64,000 nucleotides of DNA from Allodiplogaster sudhausi (GCA_945643635.1 CALZFC010000045.1:928501-992500), one strand, 5' to 3'. Shown: positions 11,560 to 23,027, counted from the stretch's first letter. Translations and numbers: made by a program. Notes: generated by a model from the sequence alone, not told the origin.

Positions 11560-14500
11560 GGGAGAGATAGCTGTCGAAATCAAGGTAATTAGGTGATTGT
11601 GAAAATAAAATACATATCTAGCCACGTAATCAAAAAAATTCTTTTATAGAACAGTGCTTTTAGTCTGTTCTCGTTCTTAAGTTTGAGTGCATATTTTAAA
11701 GTGCGAGCCTTCGAGAAACGACCATTTGAATGACCAACTAAATGAGCCTCTATCATTTTGGTCTCCTGCGCCAGCCTCGAGTGGCCGTAGAGAAGGGCCA
11801 AGATGCACCACGGCGAGGAAGTCAGTTTGATAGCAGTCTTGATCTTCATGGTGATTACTTTTTTCTGTAAGCTTCGTCAAGAACTCATCGAAGATAATGG
11901 GGAGGGGGGGGGGGGAGGTTGGGAGAGAAACAGATATCGTCGCTTCCAATGTTCGCTATTCCATTGACAGATCGTATGAACAGGACAGTCCTTTGAATGT
12001 TTCCGATCTACAATGAAACCCATTCCATATCTTCCAAGGAAGAAAGACAATGCAGATAGCTTCGCTGGGCTCTATTCTAGTGTAGGCGTCCCATGGGATT
12101 ATAGGCGTCCCATGGAAAATAAAGGCGTCCCGCCGTATTATGGGCGTCCCATGGAAAAATTAGGCGTCCCATGAAATTATAGGCGTCCGACCGAATTATA
12201 TTCGTCCCATGGCAAGAAAAGGCGTCCCATAGAATTTAAGGCGTCCTATAGAATTTAAGGCGTCCCAAAAAAGGTACTTTGAGGAGGAAATTAAAATTTT
12301 CGTACATGAGTGTCTATATGTATATTTTAGTGTTTGTATGTATATTTGAGTGTCCATACGTATATATGAGTGTCTAAATGTATAAAGAATATGAGTGGAT
12401 GCACTTCTCGTGACATTGATGAATGACCCCCGTGGGCATGAAGAGAAGAGAGGAGGCAGAAGGGCGTGGTCAGCCCCTTGCATACTTTAGAATGAAAGCC
12501 TGCTTCATCGTTTTGGCAGTCTGCGGCAACGCTCACTTGTTAGTACTTTAAAAATTATACTTTTGATGTCTTATTCAGATGTCTCTATTCGTGGTATGGC
12601 TCGTGTTCACCTGCGCCCCCGCAGAACGGAAGTACAACGAAATGGAGCACGACTGGCAAGACGGCTTACGAGTTTACAAGCCGTCCCAATGCTGCCAGTT
12701 GTGCGGGCCGGCGGACGAATGGAAAAGCTACCGGATTCGGAACGGCAGATGCGTCATGGCGGACATTGGAGATGGCTCACTCGACGTTTAGTGAGTTCAT
12801 CTACTTTCCGTTAGAAGAACAAAAACAAACTAAATCCAGTGCTGAGCTCCAAATCCCTCGGGTCAGGTTCTGGGGGCAGTGCTGCTATTTTTGCGGGCAA
12901 GAACCAGGTGACTTCATCTACACCGCATACAACGACGACCAAGACGGGTACTGCAAGGATACGACCGGCCGGGTTCAACTTCGCTCCGAAATCACAGATA
13001 CGGCGAACTTCTCTCTGTCATCTTCGCAACTGAACAGTATTAAGTCGGTTTTTTAAAGATAGTTGAATTAAATGAATTCGGAAGCATTGCAACTGTATAC
13101 TGTGCAAGGAGCTGATAAGAATTGTCAAAACTGTAGCTAGTCAGGGAGTCGATGCAGGAAGAGATCAGCTCAACGTATTCTGCGACGAAACAGTCTTTGT
13201 AGTTAGTACTTAGATGAAGAAGCCACAGCATATGTGGCCAATCGTTCCAGGTTTGCAAGCGGCTCGTCGCTGATAGGCTTCAGGCGATTGTCTACTACCT
13301 GCACAATAATATCACCGAAGGGACAATTTGCGGATATTTTCTGGGAATTTGTGAACAACAAGAACTGCTCGATCATGAATCAGTGGCGGTGGGATATTTA
13401 TTCATTTTTCTCATTATTTATCCATGATATTTAGCTTGGTGTGCCGCGATCTAGGAAATCCATTCTCGAGAATGAATCCCCACGAGTGCCTGATGATCTC
13501 CTTCTTCTGCCTGAAATTACAACGACTACTTTGAATAACTACATTGGAGACGACGATACTGCCGAAGGCACTGAGAAAACACTCAAGTTTCTGGCAACCT
13601 ACGGACTGATGAGGAACGAAGCTATGTGTTTCGACTGTTTGCAACAAATGACTCTGATAAGGAATGCGAAAAAAGACGATCATTTCATCTGGCGTTGCCC
13701 AAAATGCCGCCGTGCAGGGAAACGTACAAACGGCACCGAAGGAAGCTCCGTCAGGTGAGGACTCAGTTACATAACATTTGATTCGCATTGAAGTTCATGT
13801 TTAGGGTTAACTCATTCTTTGCTCAATCGCGTCTTCCTCTTGGAAAAATTCTTCGATTGGCAACAATTTGGGCACAGAAGCCAACCATTACATACGATGA
13901 GGTTGTAAATGAGGTAATGAACAATGGAAACTGAAGAGACATTAGAAATGCATGTATTCATTTAATTGCAGCTAGGAGGCGGGATGGCGAAGGCTACAAT
14001 CGTTGATTTCTATAATTTCTTCAGAGATATTTGCCAGGACTGGTACGAGAGATCTTCGGTGACTCCGCAACTCGGTGGCAAGGGAAAGATAGTAGAGATC
14101 GATGAATCTCTCTTTTTTAAGGTATAATAGTGATGTATTATTAATGCAGAGAAGTGTAAGGATTTAGGCAAAATACAACAGAGGCCGAACGTTGCAAAGA
14201 GACCAAGTCTGGGTGTTCGGCATGATTGAGAGAGGCACAGACGATATGGCGATTTTTGTCGTGCCGAAAAGAGACGCGGCCACTCTTCTCGCTCTTATAG
14301 AGCAGCATGTCCGGAGTGGTTAAAATTAACAAGTAGTACCTTAGCCAATCTGTGTGATCTCAAGCACCAAAATCGTGAGCGATGGCTGGGCCGCGTACGG
14401 AGGAATATCCGCGCTTCAGACACAATACGACCACGACTACGTCAACCACAAGCTGAACTTTGTGGATCCAACAGATAGGAGCGTCCACACACAGTCCATC

Positions 14501-15172
14501 GAAGCCACTTGGGGAGCGTTAAAGAGGTCGCTAAAACATCTGTACGGCACGCGCGACAATCTTCTCCCCAGCTATTTATATCAATACATGCTGCGCAGGA
14601 AATTCAAAAAAGAGAAGATTCTTAACCACCTCCTCGTAGAGATGGCCAAGTCATTTACTCCTTGATGTGTTCCGCTTCCCCTATGTACATACTTCCTTTG
14701 TCACTATCACGAATATGCATAATAAAGAAGGATCGTTAAAAAAAGTTGGTTCTGTCACTTGCAAGTTATCGGACGCCTATAAATTTTTCGGACGCCCTAA
14801 AATTTATAGGACGCCTATTTCTTTTTGGGACGCCTATATTTCTGATGGGACGCCTGTAAATCCTTCGGACGCCTATAAATAGTTGGGACGCCTAGATTTT
14901 CTATGGGAAGCCTTTATTTTCCATGGGACGCCTATAATCCCATGGGACGCCTACACTAGAATAGAGCCGCTTCGCTGTTCTTTCGTCTGCCCTAATCTGC
15001 TAGTGATTCAAGCCGTCCTTCCTCTCCTTCCAGCTCGCCCGCCTCGTTCGCTCTGCTCGGCTGGCCTCGTGGAATGCGAGGACGGCCTTGGCGCACGCCG
15101 TCGATGTCAAGCGGCTTCTCTCTGTCAGCCGTCTCTTGCTGGTCAGGCAGAGAAAAAAGGAGAGAGATGGCA

Positions 15173-15209
<37 letters not shown>

Positions 15210-17376
15210 GATGAGGGCAGAGAAGGGGGAGATTTTGTTATGTTCCAATCATTTTTTTCGTTGTTGACACGAGTAGCACAAGAGGGTATATCCGACAAAT
15301 TCTGTCTCTGCAGAATAAGCTGATCTCGGCAAAGGACGCGGACAGCTCTGCGGCCGTCTTTTACGCGCGCCGTCTCTCAGAGCTGGAGACGATGCTGCGT
15401 GAGGCGCGCGTCTCCTTCGTGCTCGCACGACGCAACGCGGCTCGTGCACGCGTCGTGGTCAGCAAGCACCTAGAGACTGTGCAACTGGCCGGGCACGCGA
15501 CTATTCCGGTTCGGACGGGCATGTTAAAAACTCTGGAGAATTTTTGTTGTCAAGCTACATATTTTACCTGTTGTGGACCTTCAAAGAAGCCTTCTAATCG
15601 TAAGCAAGCGTGCACTTTGTGAGTTTGAGCGAAAATTTGGCAAGCAGACTTACCGTAACACGAAGAGATTCAGGCATTTAAAATAGCTAATTTCGTTCAA
15701 ATTCACAAAGTGCATATTTAGCTAAAAGCGTAGGTAGTATTCTATGAAAACAGAAGTACTTACCAGAAAGGTAGAGTTTTAAAAAAATTGTCTCTTCAAC
15801 GGTGAAGTTTTCTCGAAACATTCAGCTGCCACCCTTGTCGTAGGAGAAATGACAACGCGAGCATCTTTTCTCTGTCATCCCCTCCCTTTCCCCCCGAACT
15901 AATTCTCATATAAAATGTTGTTTGCTCTTGTTGTTGTTCTTTTGCACTGAAACCCAATTGATCGAGAGGACTTTTGCAGAACTTTGAGAAAAGATGAAAG
16001 TGAAGGAAGAGAAAAAAGAAGACGAAATGAATCTTCAGAGCGAAAGAAGGACCAAAGGAAAGAAAGAGAGACTTACCCTTGCCTTGTCGTCGTCTCCCTG
16101 CAGCCGATGAATCATGGCCCTCTGCGTGAATGCTTGACACGCTGTTCTGCCCTTTCCGCCACTCAGCTCGATCGCCTTCGCGAGATCAGCCAGCGCCTCT
16201 GGTAATAGGCATTACAGATTACTCTACGTCAGAGCTTCCTTTTGTATCGTATTATATTTAATCTTAAAAAAAATCATTATCCGGTTGGTTCTAGGCACTT
16301 TTGATGGATGGTCGAGGGATCCAAGTTGGGAGGGATTTCGACGGTTCTCGAATGCTTTCTGGAAAATGGGAGGAGCCTGCTGGAATCGTGTTTTTGTTAA
16401 GTAAATTCCGGCAGTGTTTATACCATAATAAAAAGATATACATGTATGTTGTATGTACTACTCAAATAATGATTTTAATGGTGGAGTCGATTTTCTGCGA
16501 TATTCTAATATATTAGAAAAATTATGTAACCGGCCGGCTGCTCAGCCAAGCGCAGTGCTTGCGCTCTGTTGTTGTATGGAGACGGCGCTATCGGGCAGGT
16601 CTGCAAGGGCAGAGGATTCTTTTCTCTTCACTTTTCTTTTGTTGAAAGATCAACCGGAAGTAGAGCTTATTACATGGTAAGATTATACTGATATTTATGT
16701 TTAAGAAATAAAGAAATAACAGCAAAAAGAGCTTATTGGATGGTGAACATAATGCAGATGTTTACATTTAAAAGTAGTCATTAATTATGATAAAATAGAT
16801 GAAAACGAGAGAAAGACGCGCCTTGATGGCTTGGGTGAAGAATCGAATGGCCCCTTCGTGCTCTTTCTTCTCTGCCAGCAAGACGCCCTCGCACTCCAGA
16901 CGACGCGCCTCTTCGTAGTGCTCGTGCTCCACCGGCGCTGCATGGGGAGAATGTTCTCTCTCCCTTTCTCTCTCTCTCACTCTCTCTCTCTCTCCGTCAC
17001 TCTCTCTGTTACTCTCCGCTACTCCATTCGTCATCATGATCCCTTTCGCTCTCACTTGGTTGCTATTTGGAATGAAGGGCTGACGGTGAGCCATAGAAAT
17101 CACAGATCACAAGGAAACCGGTTCTTTTCCTGCGGTTGCCTTTTCAAAGCCTCAGGCCAAACCCATACCAAGGCTGAGTGGTCTAGTGGTATGATTCTCG
17201 CTTAGGGTGCGAGAGGTCCCGGGTTCAATCCCCGGCTCAGCCCAATGTTTTGAAAAAATTAAAAATTCTGAAAGCTAACCATCCGGCTCTGTCTCTCGAA
17301 GCTCATCAATATCTTGTGTAGGCGCGAGTGGGTTGAGGATAGCGCGGATAACGTTGCGGTCGTGAAGAGTTGTCAT
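11156..17376 (-). CDS. TTC36: Tetratricopeptide repeat protein 36
   Basis: Small cytosolic TPR co-chaperone-like protein of unknown biochemical role. Exon blocks on the minus strand: 17376-17281 ([16 protein letters not shown]), about 16945-16822 ([19 protein letters not shown], first TPR), 16600-16531 ([10 protein letters not shown]), about 16201-16080 ([19 protein letters not shown]), 11436-11332 ([20 protein letters not shown]) and 11221-11156 ([10 protein letters not shown], then stop). The YNNRAQ, ELSGG-GR and LNPYAA-CN motifs match animal TTC36 in order, and total length is near the usual 190 residues. One extra base seems present just before the YNNR codons. The intron between 16080 and 11436 holds a Merlin transposon. 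The first intron carries tRNA-Pro on the other strand. Confidence 0.9.
11430..11565. repeat. GA-rich tract in TTC36 intron
   Basis: Mixed GAGAGG and pure GA repeat next to a TTC36 exon, so it lies as a CT tract upstream of that exon's acceptor on the sense strand. Confidence 0.9.
12059..12067. repeat. Left target-site duplication of Merlin element
   Basis: GCTTCGCTG precedes the left terminus, and the same nine bases follow the right terminus at 14969-14977. Merlin elements typically make 8-9 bp duplications. Confidence 0.93.
12492..13055 (+). CDS. Secreted-like two-module Cys-rich protein within Merlin element
   Basis: Not recognised. [15 protein letters not shown] at 12579 is a plausible signal peptide, and another short hydrophobic frame, [15 protein letters not shown], starts at 12492. 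Two related modules follow: [20 protein letters not shown]...C and, after a likely intron ending at the acceptor near 12870, [20 protein letters not shown]...C. Each shows the spacing CC-x2-C-G...N...C. The frame ends at a TAA after LNSIKSVF. It lies between the left TIR array and the transposase. Protein-like reading also exists on the minus strand at 13040-13400, so the strand of this cargo is not certain. Confidence 0.4.
13435..14665 (+). CDS. Merlin (IS1595/ISXO2-like) transposase
   Basis: DDE-family transposase. Probable exons: 13435-13754, 13805-13913, 13972-14121, 14168-14318 and 14365-14665. The N-terminal part has a zinc-binding-like CFDC...CPKC pair after [14 protein letters not shown]. 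The catalytic triad candidates are D in [12 protein letters not shown] in [13 protein letters not shown] and E in [14 protein letters not shown], with the spacing and surroundings of the ISXO2-like domain. The product stops after VEMAKSFTP. The join between the fourth and fifth exons is off by one base, so either splicing differs, the copy is inactive, or the sequence has an indel. The true start is not fixed and may lie in an upstream exon. Confidence 0.85.
14969..14977. repeat. Right target-site duplication of Merlin element
   Basis: GCTTCGCTG directly follows the right terminal inverted repeat and matches the left flank exactly. Confidence 0.93.
15005..15520 (+). CDS. Possible nested plus-strand coding fragment in TTC36 intron
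   Basis: Unrecognised. A GC-rich block at 15311-15520 reads [20 protein letters not shown] then a Leu/Ala/Arg-rich helical stretch ([20 protein letters not shown]) with coiled-coil-like spacing. A second block near 15050-15150 reads [20 protein letters not shown] in plus orientation. A GA tract between them could be an intron. No start codon or signature is evident. Base composition differs from the AT-rich intron around it. This may be a gene remnant or an exon of an unknown overlapping gene. Confidence 0.25.
17172..17243 (+). tRNA. tRNA-Pro (anticodon AGG)
   Basis: A 72-nt cloverleaf. Acceptor arms GGCTGAG and CTCAGCC pair fully. The anticodon arm is TCTCGC-TTAGGGT-GCGAGA with anticodon AGG. 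The T-arm has GGTTCAATCC, and the A-box TGGTCTAGTGGT is present. It matches the conserved eukaryotic tRNA-Pro(AGG) layout, has no intron, and lies in the first intron of TTC36 on the opposite strand. Confidence 0.97.
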
Positions 17377-18173
17377 GGTTTGGCTGCTTAATTGGCTATC
17401 TCACTACTTTTTATTTGAATTTTTTTCATGTGAACTAGCGCATAAATATAATAAATAATTTAATGAAACTTAAAAATAAACAAATGTGACCGTGGGTTGA
17501 TTTATGGAATGTCAGGTGAGAAGCTGGAAACAAAATAAAGTGAGGCAATATCAAGTGAGCAATAGCCAGAATGGCGAATATGTGAGAAGTAGTTCGAAAA
17601 TCATTGTTCTTCTCGAAGCTAAAGATAGAAAAGATATTCAAATTATTAGCGTAGAACATTATTTTTAATCATTATTTTAACGCGTTCGCTCTCATAATAA
17701 GAAGCAAGGTAAAGTTTGGCATATAAAGGATATAAAGGACGATAAAATAAGCAGTTTGTTTGCAATGAATGCAATTGTACCTGCCTTGTGAAACTCAGAA
17801 TGGGAAGTAGTTCTCAAACAATCCATGCCGAGTGAGATGAATAAAAGAAATAGAGTGGGAAAGAGAGTTGGTCAGAGAGATAGGGAGAGAAGAGTAGAGA
17901 AAGAGGAATATAGAGAAATAAAATGAGAGATAGAAAGGGAGAGATATAGAAAGAGAAAGACAGAAGAGAACAATCGAGAAGGACTTAAATCAGCTCATGT
18001 ATGTATGTATGTACATAACAAATCAATGACCATGTAAATACTTATTGCAATGGGTTCCGAGAGCACTGAAAGGCCAACATGTATAATTTTTATTTTAATC
18101 TCCCTTTTTTATCTTTTTATTTCTCTCCCTCACGCTTGCTTTCTCTTTTCCACTGCAATTTTGCTGCCTTACT

Positions 18174-18209
<36 letters not shown>

Positions 18210-18528
18210 TCACTCTCTTTCTCTCTCTTTCTCACTCTTTCTATCGTTCAACCCCTAGTCAGCATTCATTTACAGTCGGTTTTGTTGAATTGGTGAAAAG
18301 CATTTTGGAATTTGAATGATGGTAATGATGGTAAAAGTGATGCGATGACACCTGCACATTCATAACATTCCTTAGAGAGTGCGCGTGATCTCGGGTAATG
18401 CACTATAAACAATCTTTTTTACATCAAAAGCAAACGATAAATGTAAGATGATCTGATTCGCGCCCTTACTTGCCGAGAAGGAACCCGCAGTGTACTATGA
18501 ATACAGGAACCACAAATCATCTGGAGTA

Positions 18529-18569
<41 letters not shown>

Positions 18570-18939
18570 AAGAGAGATAGAGAAAGTGAGAGAGAAAGAA
18601 AGAGAGATAGAGAGAGAGAGAGAGAGTTTGAAAGGAGCGAGGATGATGATATTATGAGAGAAATGTGTGATCGAGAAAGAGAAAGGAGTTCGTTGAAATG
18701 GGAATTGCTCCTTGTACTACATATGCTTGTGGTGGAGGGAAGAAGAATGGAGAGAGAGAAAGAGAAAGAGAATAGATGAGACAATCACTAATGGTAAGTT
18801 AAATGGAGTGCGTCCGTTGAGAAAGTGTCGGCATCGTCGAAATGTCACCGTCTTTCTCTCTATGCCAATTTCCCTTCCATTTACACTTTCTCTCTCGCAC
18901 TCGGTCACTTTCTCTCTCTTTTTCTCTTGTCCTTCTCTC

Positions 18940-18970
<31 letters not shown>

Positions 18971-19719
18971 TCCTCTTTCCCTCCCACTCTTCATTACTCG
19001 TGACTCTTCTCACCCAATTTGGTTGCAGCCATGCTTGGCGCTTGCAGTATTTCTTGTGCTCTGTCCTTTGTAGAGTTCTCCGTGCGACGATCAATCCATT
19101 TACAATGGGATGAGAGTAAGTGGGAATCGGTAATAAGATTCTGTTACGAAGAAGACACAAAACTGATTCAGTTAGCCTCCTCAGATCTATGATGCTCTGC
19201 TTTGTGATTGAGTGAGCTGGAAAATTCCTTTTTTTTCTCCTTTCATTCCTAAATACACTTCGTTCTTCCGTTGAAAGAGTAAAACATATTTTTTTTTGTC
19301 TTGACGTCGAAAAACATAAACAAACTGATATGTAAGACTTGCCATTAATGAGAAAGAGAAAAAAAAGTCGTTTAAATAATGAATTCATCAATTCCGCACC
19401 CGTTTGACCACAGGTCAAATCAGCGTGGAGCATATATGTAGTAAATCATAGATAAATACATACACATAATTGCATGAGATCCAAGCCATTATTACGCAAT
19501 ATAAAAAAAGAACGCCAAGTTTCAATTGCGATTAAAACATGCAATTATTTTAAAACTTAACTCAAAGGTTAAAAAAAACTCTTATGATATAAGTTATATC
19601 CGCAATAATTATCATTAATCGGATTAGGATGTTAAAAAGGTATGTAAATTGCATTTGCAAAGTTGAAAGCAATGATTTAAAGCACGATTTGCGTTGCTTG
19701 GTGGGAATGAGATTCCCTG
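17377..19719. other. Spacer with GA/CT tracts, no firm gene
   Basis: Upstream of TTC36, AT-rich DNA is followed by repeat tracts at about 18170-18240 (CT), 18525-18630 (GA) and 18890-18975 (CT). Short minus-strand readings near 19030-19110 (MDRRTENSTKDRAQEI) and 18800-18860 could be 3' exons of the acyltransferase gene or of a small unknown gene. I could not join them convincingly. Confidence 0.4.
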
Positions 19720-20314
19720 CTATGTAACCAGAATCTGAATAATACGACTGATGGGCCAGCATCTTATAGTCTTACAGGGCTTCGAATTCAGCCTCGGAGC
19801 CTGTCCTTGTCTAAGACGAGCTGCTGGCCTGCCTTCATCACTCACTGGATCTGATTCGGCGTCGCTGGACGGAGCCGGTGCCGGAGTCGAAGCAGTCGAA
19901 GGAGTCGGTGCTTTCGCTTCATCTAGACTCGTCACCAGCCTACCAATCGGAGCTTCCACAAAGAGATAGAATGGGACAGCCAGGCCAAAGGAGATCGCCG
20001 CGACGCCTAGAACGTTATTTAAAATAGTTATTTAAATTAACACACTAATCAGTAAAATATACTACTATGAAATAAATAAATACAAGTTTTATGTTTGTAG
20101 ATATATTTTGTATTTCTATTAGTAATAAATACAAACGAAACTAGATTCTCACCAGGAAGAACAACGAGAAGTGCTATGGCGCCTTCCGCCTTCTGGAGAT
20201 ATTCGAGATGGTTGAAGATGTAGACCACAGGCATATGAAGGAGGTAGGCAGAGAAGGTCAGGCGTGCGAGGACTGCCCAGACTGGAGACATGTAGAGCCT
20301 GCAGGGATAGAGAA

Positions 20315-20367
<53 letters not shown>

Positions 20368-23027
20368 TAGTGAGAGATAGTGAGAGAGAGACAGATAGAG
20401 AGAGAAATTAGAGATAAAGACCGAGAGAGAGAATTAGAAACTGACATTTGCTGTCTGAAGATGAGCGCAGTCATCATCATGAGAAGAGCAGTAGCGAAGA
20501 CGGAGCGGAATGTAGCTGTGTACGTGACATTGTAGATGTTCGAGGGCATGTTTGGGTACCTGAATAATTATTACTAAAGTAACTCACCAGTAGCGTTATT
20601 GTAGCAAAAGCATTAAGAAAACAGAGGTGTCCATCCAATAGTGTAGAAATAATAAAGACATATGAGTCTAAAAATAATAAAAAGTAAATTAATTAATACC
20701 AACCAATATTCTGGAAGAATAGCGTAAACGGTAGAGATGGCGAGGGTGGCGCCGCCGCAGAGAAGAAAAGAAGTCTGGCGATGAGACAATCGAAAGGCAT
20801 TCTGCTCCATCTCGAGGGTCGCCCAGCCAAAGACCAGGCCGAGCAGGAAGGGACCGGCCTGGAGGAGGGCAGTGAATGTATTATGAAGAATAAGAGAGCA
20901 GAGGGGAGAAAGGAAAAGAAAGACTGGACGGAGAAAGAGAGAGAAGAATTGAAATGTACCTTTGTGAACGGTCTCGAATACATCTCCCACAGTCCAGCAT
21001 AGACACTCGCCATCGTCCTCTCATCCACGTCGGGGTAGAAGATGAACTGGAATAAGAAAAAATAATAATTTTTGTGGAGTCGATGGCAACTTGTGACTGT
21101 TACACTAGAGAGATATTTGCATTTTATCGAAATGTCTTGTGATCTGCTGCAACAAACAAAACGTGCATTTCAGCATTTCTATTTTGCTTCGAAAACATCT
21201 TCTCTTCTGAATGGCCTGATTTGAACTATTGCGCGAGAAACTACAAAGCGAGACCAGTGGTGGAGAATAGGAGACAGAGAAGAGAGAAAGTAAGAGAAAC
21301 AGAGAGAGCGAGAAGTGAGAAGGGAAGAGAGAGTCATAGAGAGAGATAGAGAGTGAGAGCGAAAGTGAAATGACGGAAAGGCCAATTCGAGTTCGCAGAA
21401 GAATGAAAGAAACACTGAATGGAGGATAGATCGGAAATGATCTGGTTACATGGAAAAGGATGGAGAAACGAATGGCGATGAGTGGTCTCTCAACTGCAAA
21501 CTCCACGCACATATCACTAAGCCCGTTCAATGCTGCACAGTAGAAAGCAAGCAGAAAGCAGAGAATGAGGACCGGGAACGAAAGCCACGGAGCCGTTTCG
21601 ATAACGAGAGCACCGAATTAGAAAAGCAGAAGTACCGGAATGTCGACGTCACTCTTGTTGCAGATGTTGTAGTTTGTGCAGTAGGCAGCACGAAGTAGAG
21701 TGGACACAGCGATGCAGACAGAGATCACGGCAACCGCGACGCGACCGCGTCGCGTCAAGAGATGCAGCAGGAATGGTGCAAACATCTGAAGTTGCATGTC
21801 GAGTCCGAGGTACCTGGCAAGGGAGATCATTCCGATAATTCTTCGACCGGGAAACCGGGAATAAGATTTGAGAGCACACACCAAAGATAGCCGAGACATG
21901 TTGGAGTTGATTGCCAGTTGCCGAGGAAGCTGAGATGAGAAAGAATGCCGCGCCAGCCGCACGCCGACACCATCGTCGTGTAGAATCTACAACAACCTAA
22001 TTTTTTATTAATTTACTTCATTTATATCTTTTTATCAGATATAGAAAATAAATACACTGCGTAATTTGAATGCTGTCAGGGGGTGGAAACCTGGGAAGGA
22101 GTGATTTGATGACGGGCCCGCTTGCCACGTACACGAACACGGCCACCGAAGGAGTGAGACGGAAGAAGCGTCGAGAGATGAACTTGTAGTAGTGCTCCTG
22201 TACATCACCTTTTCTATGCACAATTCACGCGCCTTTTATTATACTTTCTCTATGCGTTTTTGCTCTGTAAATAGTAAATATAATTTTTGAATAGAAAGAC
22301 GACTAGTGGCGCTGACCAGAAAGGGCATATCGCGATGCTTGAGCCACGACCGGGCAGCGAGGAGGCCGGAGAGCACCAGGAAGACTTCCACTCCGAGGGC
22401 AGAGTTCCCAAGGAGCGCGCCGAAGATTGGATGCTCGTGAACGGCTTTCTGAAGAGAGACAGAGAGAGACAGAGAGAGAAAGAGAGGGTAGAGAAAAAGA
22501 ATGTGAAGATCTAGGATGAACAATAGCATAAAATAGTGCTCACCTTGAATGGCTCGGCACTTGGGAGTCTCTCGAGAATGTCGATTCTGCCCTCGCTTCC
22601 CGTGTGATTCATCATGACCCAGAATATGGCGACGACACGGAAAACGTCGAGGACGGCGAGGCGGCTCTGGCGGGACTGCGTCAGGTCCTGAGAAGAATTT
22701 ATTGGTTACTGTATTCTGAACAAGTGCATTGCTTTACATTTTTGCTGCTTTTATTCATAATGAAAGTTACCTTAATTGACAGACGAAGCGAGAGCGTGGA
22801 CAGAAGAGTGTTCTTGGATAGAAGAGAGGAGATGGCAATGAGCAGCGCCCATGCAATGAGGGGTGTCCACGCTGCCTGCGGGGAATCGAAGAGGGAGGGC
22901 ATCGCTAGCGGGAAAGAGGCGGAGAACGCGACGCAGCCTTCCGCTAATGAAGCGGAAGGCACAAGAAAGGCGCTTGCATTGCGAGTCTCCAGAAACAGCT
23001 GAGACATCTGCACAGTCAACTGCATTA
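19720..23027 (-). CDS. NRF-6-like acyltransferase-3 membrane protein
   Basis: Multi-pass membrane acyltransferase of the nematode NRF-6/NDG-4/RHY-1 type. Exon blocks: 23027-22787 (TM near QAAWTPLIAWALLIAISS), 22686-22546 (LAVLDVFRVVAIFWVMMNHT, the family's first motif), 22447-22305 (GVEVFLVLSGLLAARSW), 22196-22085 (RRFFRLTPSVAVFVYVA), 21965-21870, 21820-21660, about 21047-20960, 20860-20690, 20550-20450, 20300-20155 (LTFSAYLLHMPVVYIFNHLE) and 20010-19720 (LAVPFYLFVEAPIGRLV, then an acidic Pro/Ala/Ser tail). The catalytic-type His is in MMNHT. I found no Cys-rich secreted NRF domain upstream, so the true 5' end may be missing. GTAAGA near 19780 could splice to another C-terminus. Confidence 0.85.
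20300..20410. repeat. GA tract in acyltransferase intron
   Basis: Pure to near-pure GA with GATAGT interruptions, inside an intron of the minus-strand acyltransferase gene. Confidence 0.9.

Larger units (their letters stand above)
12068..14968 (+). mobile_element. Merlin-superfamily DNA transposon, 2,901 bp
   Basis: The ends are terminal inverted repeats that start GGCTCTATTCTAGTGTAGGC and are identical for about 57 bases. They continue into arrays of about ten GGCGTCC motifs spaced roughly 20 bases apart at each end (12083-12270; 14770-14955), which are not positionally identical between the ends. A perfect 9-bp duplication flanks the element. The inside encodes an IS1595/ISXO2-like transposase (13435-14665) and, before it, a small secreted-like Cys-rich reading frame. 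The element is inserted in a TTC36 intron, and intact ends with a perfect duplication suggest recent insertion. Confidence 0.93.

Noticed and set aside
11589..11849. Minus-strand frame starting [20 protein letters not shown], first read as a secreted protein whose later exons were at 11436 and 11221
   Set aside because: Those later exons match the C-terminus of TTC36 and join to upstream TPR exons, so this frame is intronic.
12082..12270. Regularly spaced short repeats that could suggest a CRISPR array
   Set aside because: The motif is only about 7-12 bases, units vary, it is mirrored at the other transposon end, and the genome is eukaryotic.
18050..18319. Hydrophobic plus-strand frame MGSESTERPTCIIFILISLF
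   Set aside because: Most of it derives from CT-rich repeat; no splice context or family match.
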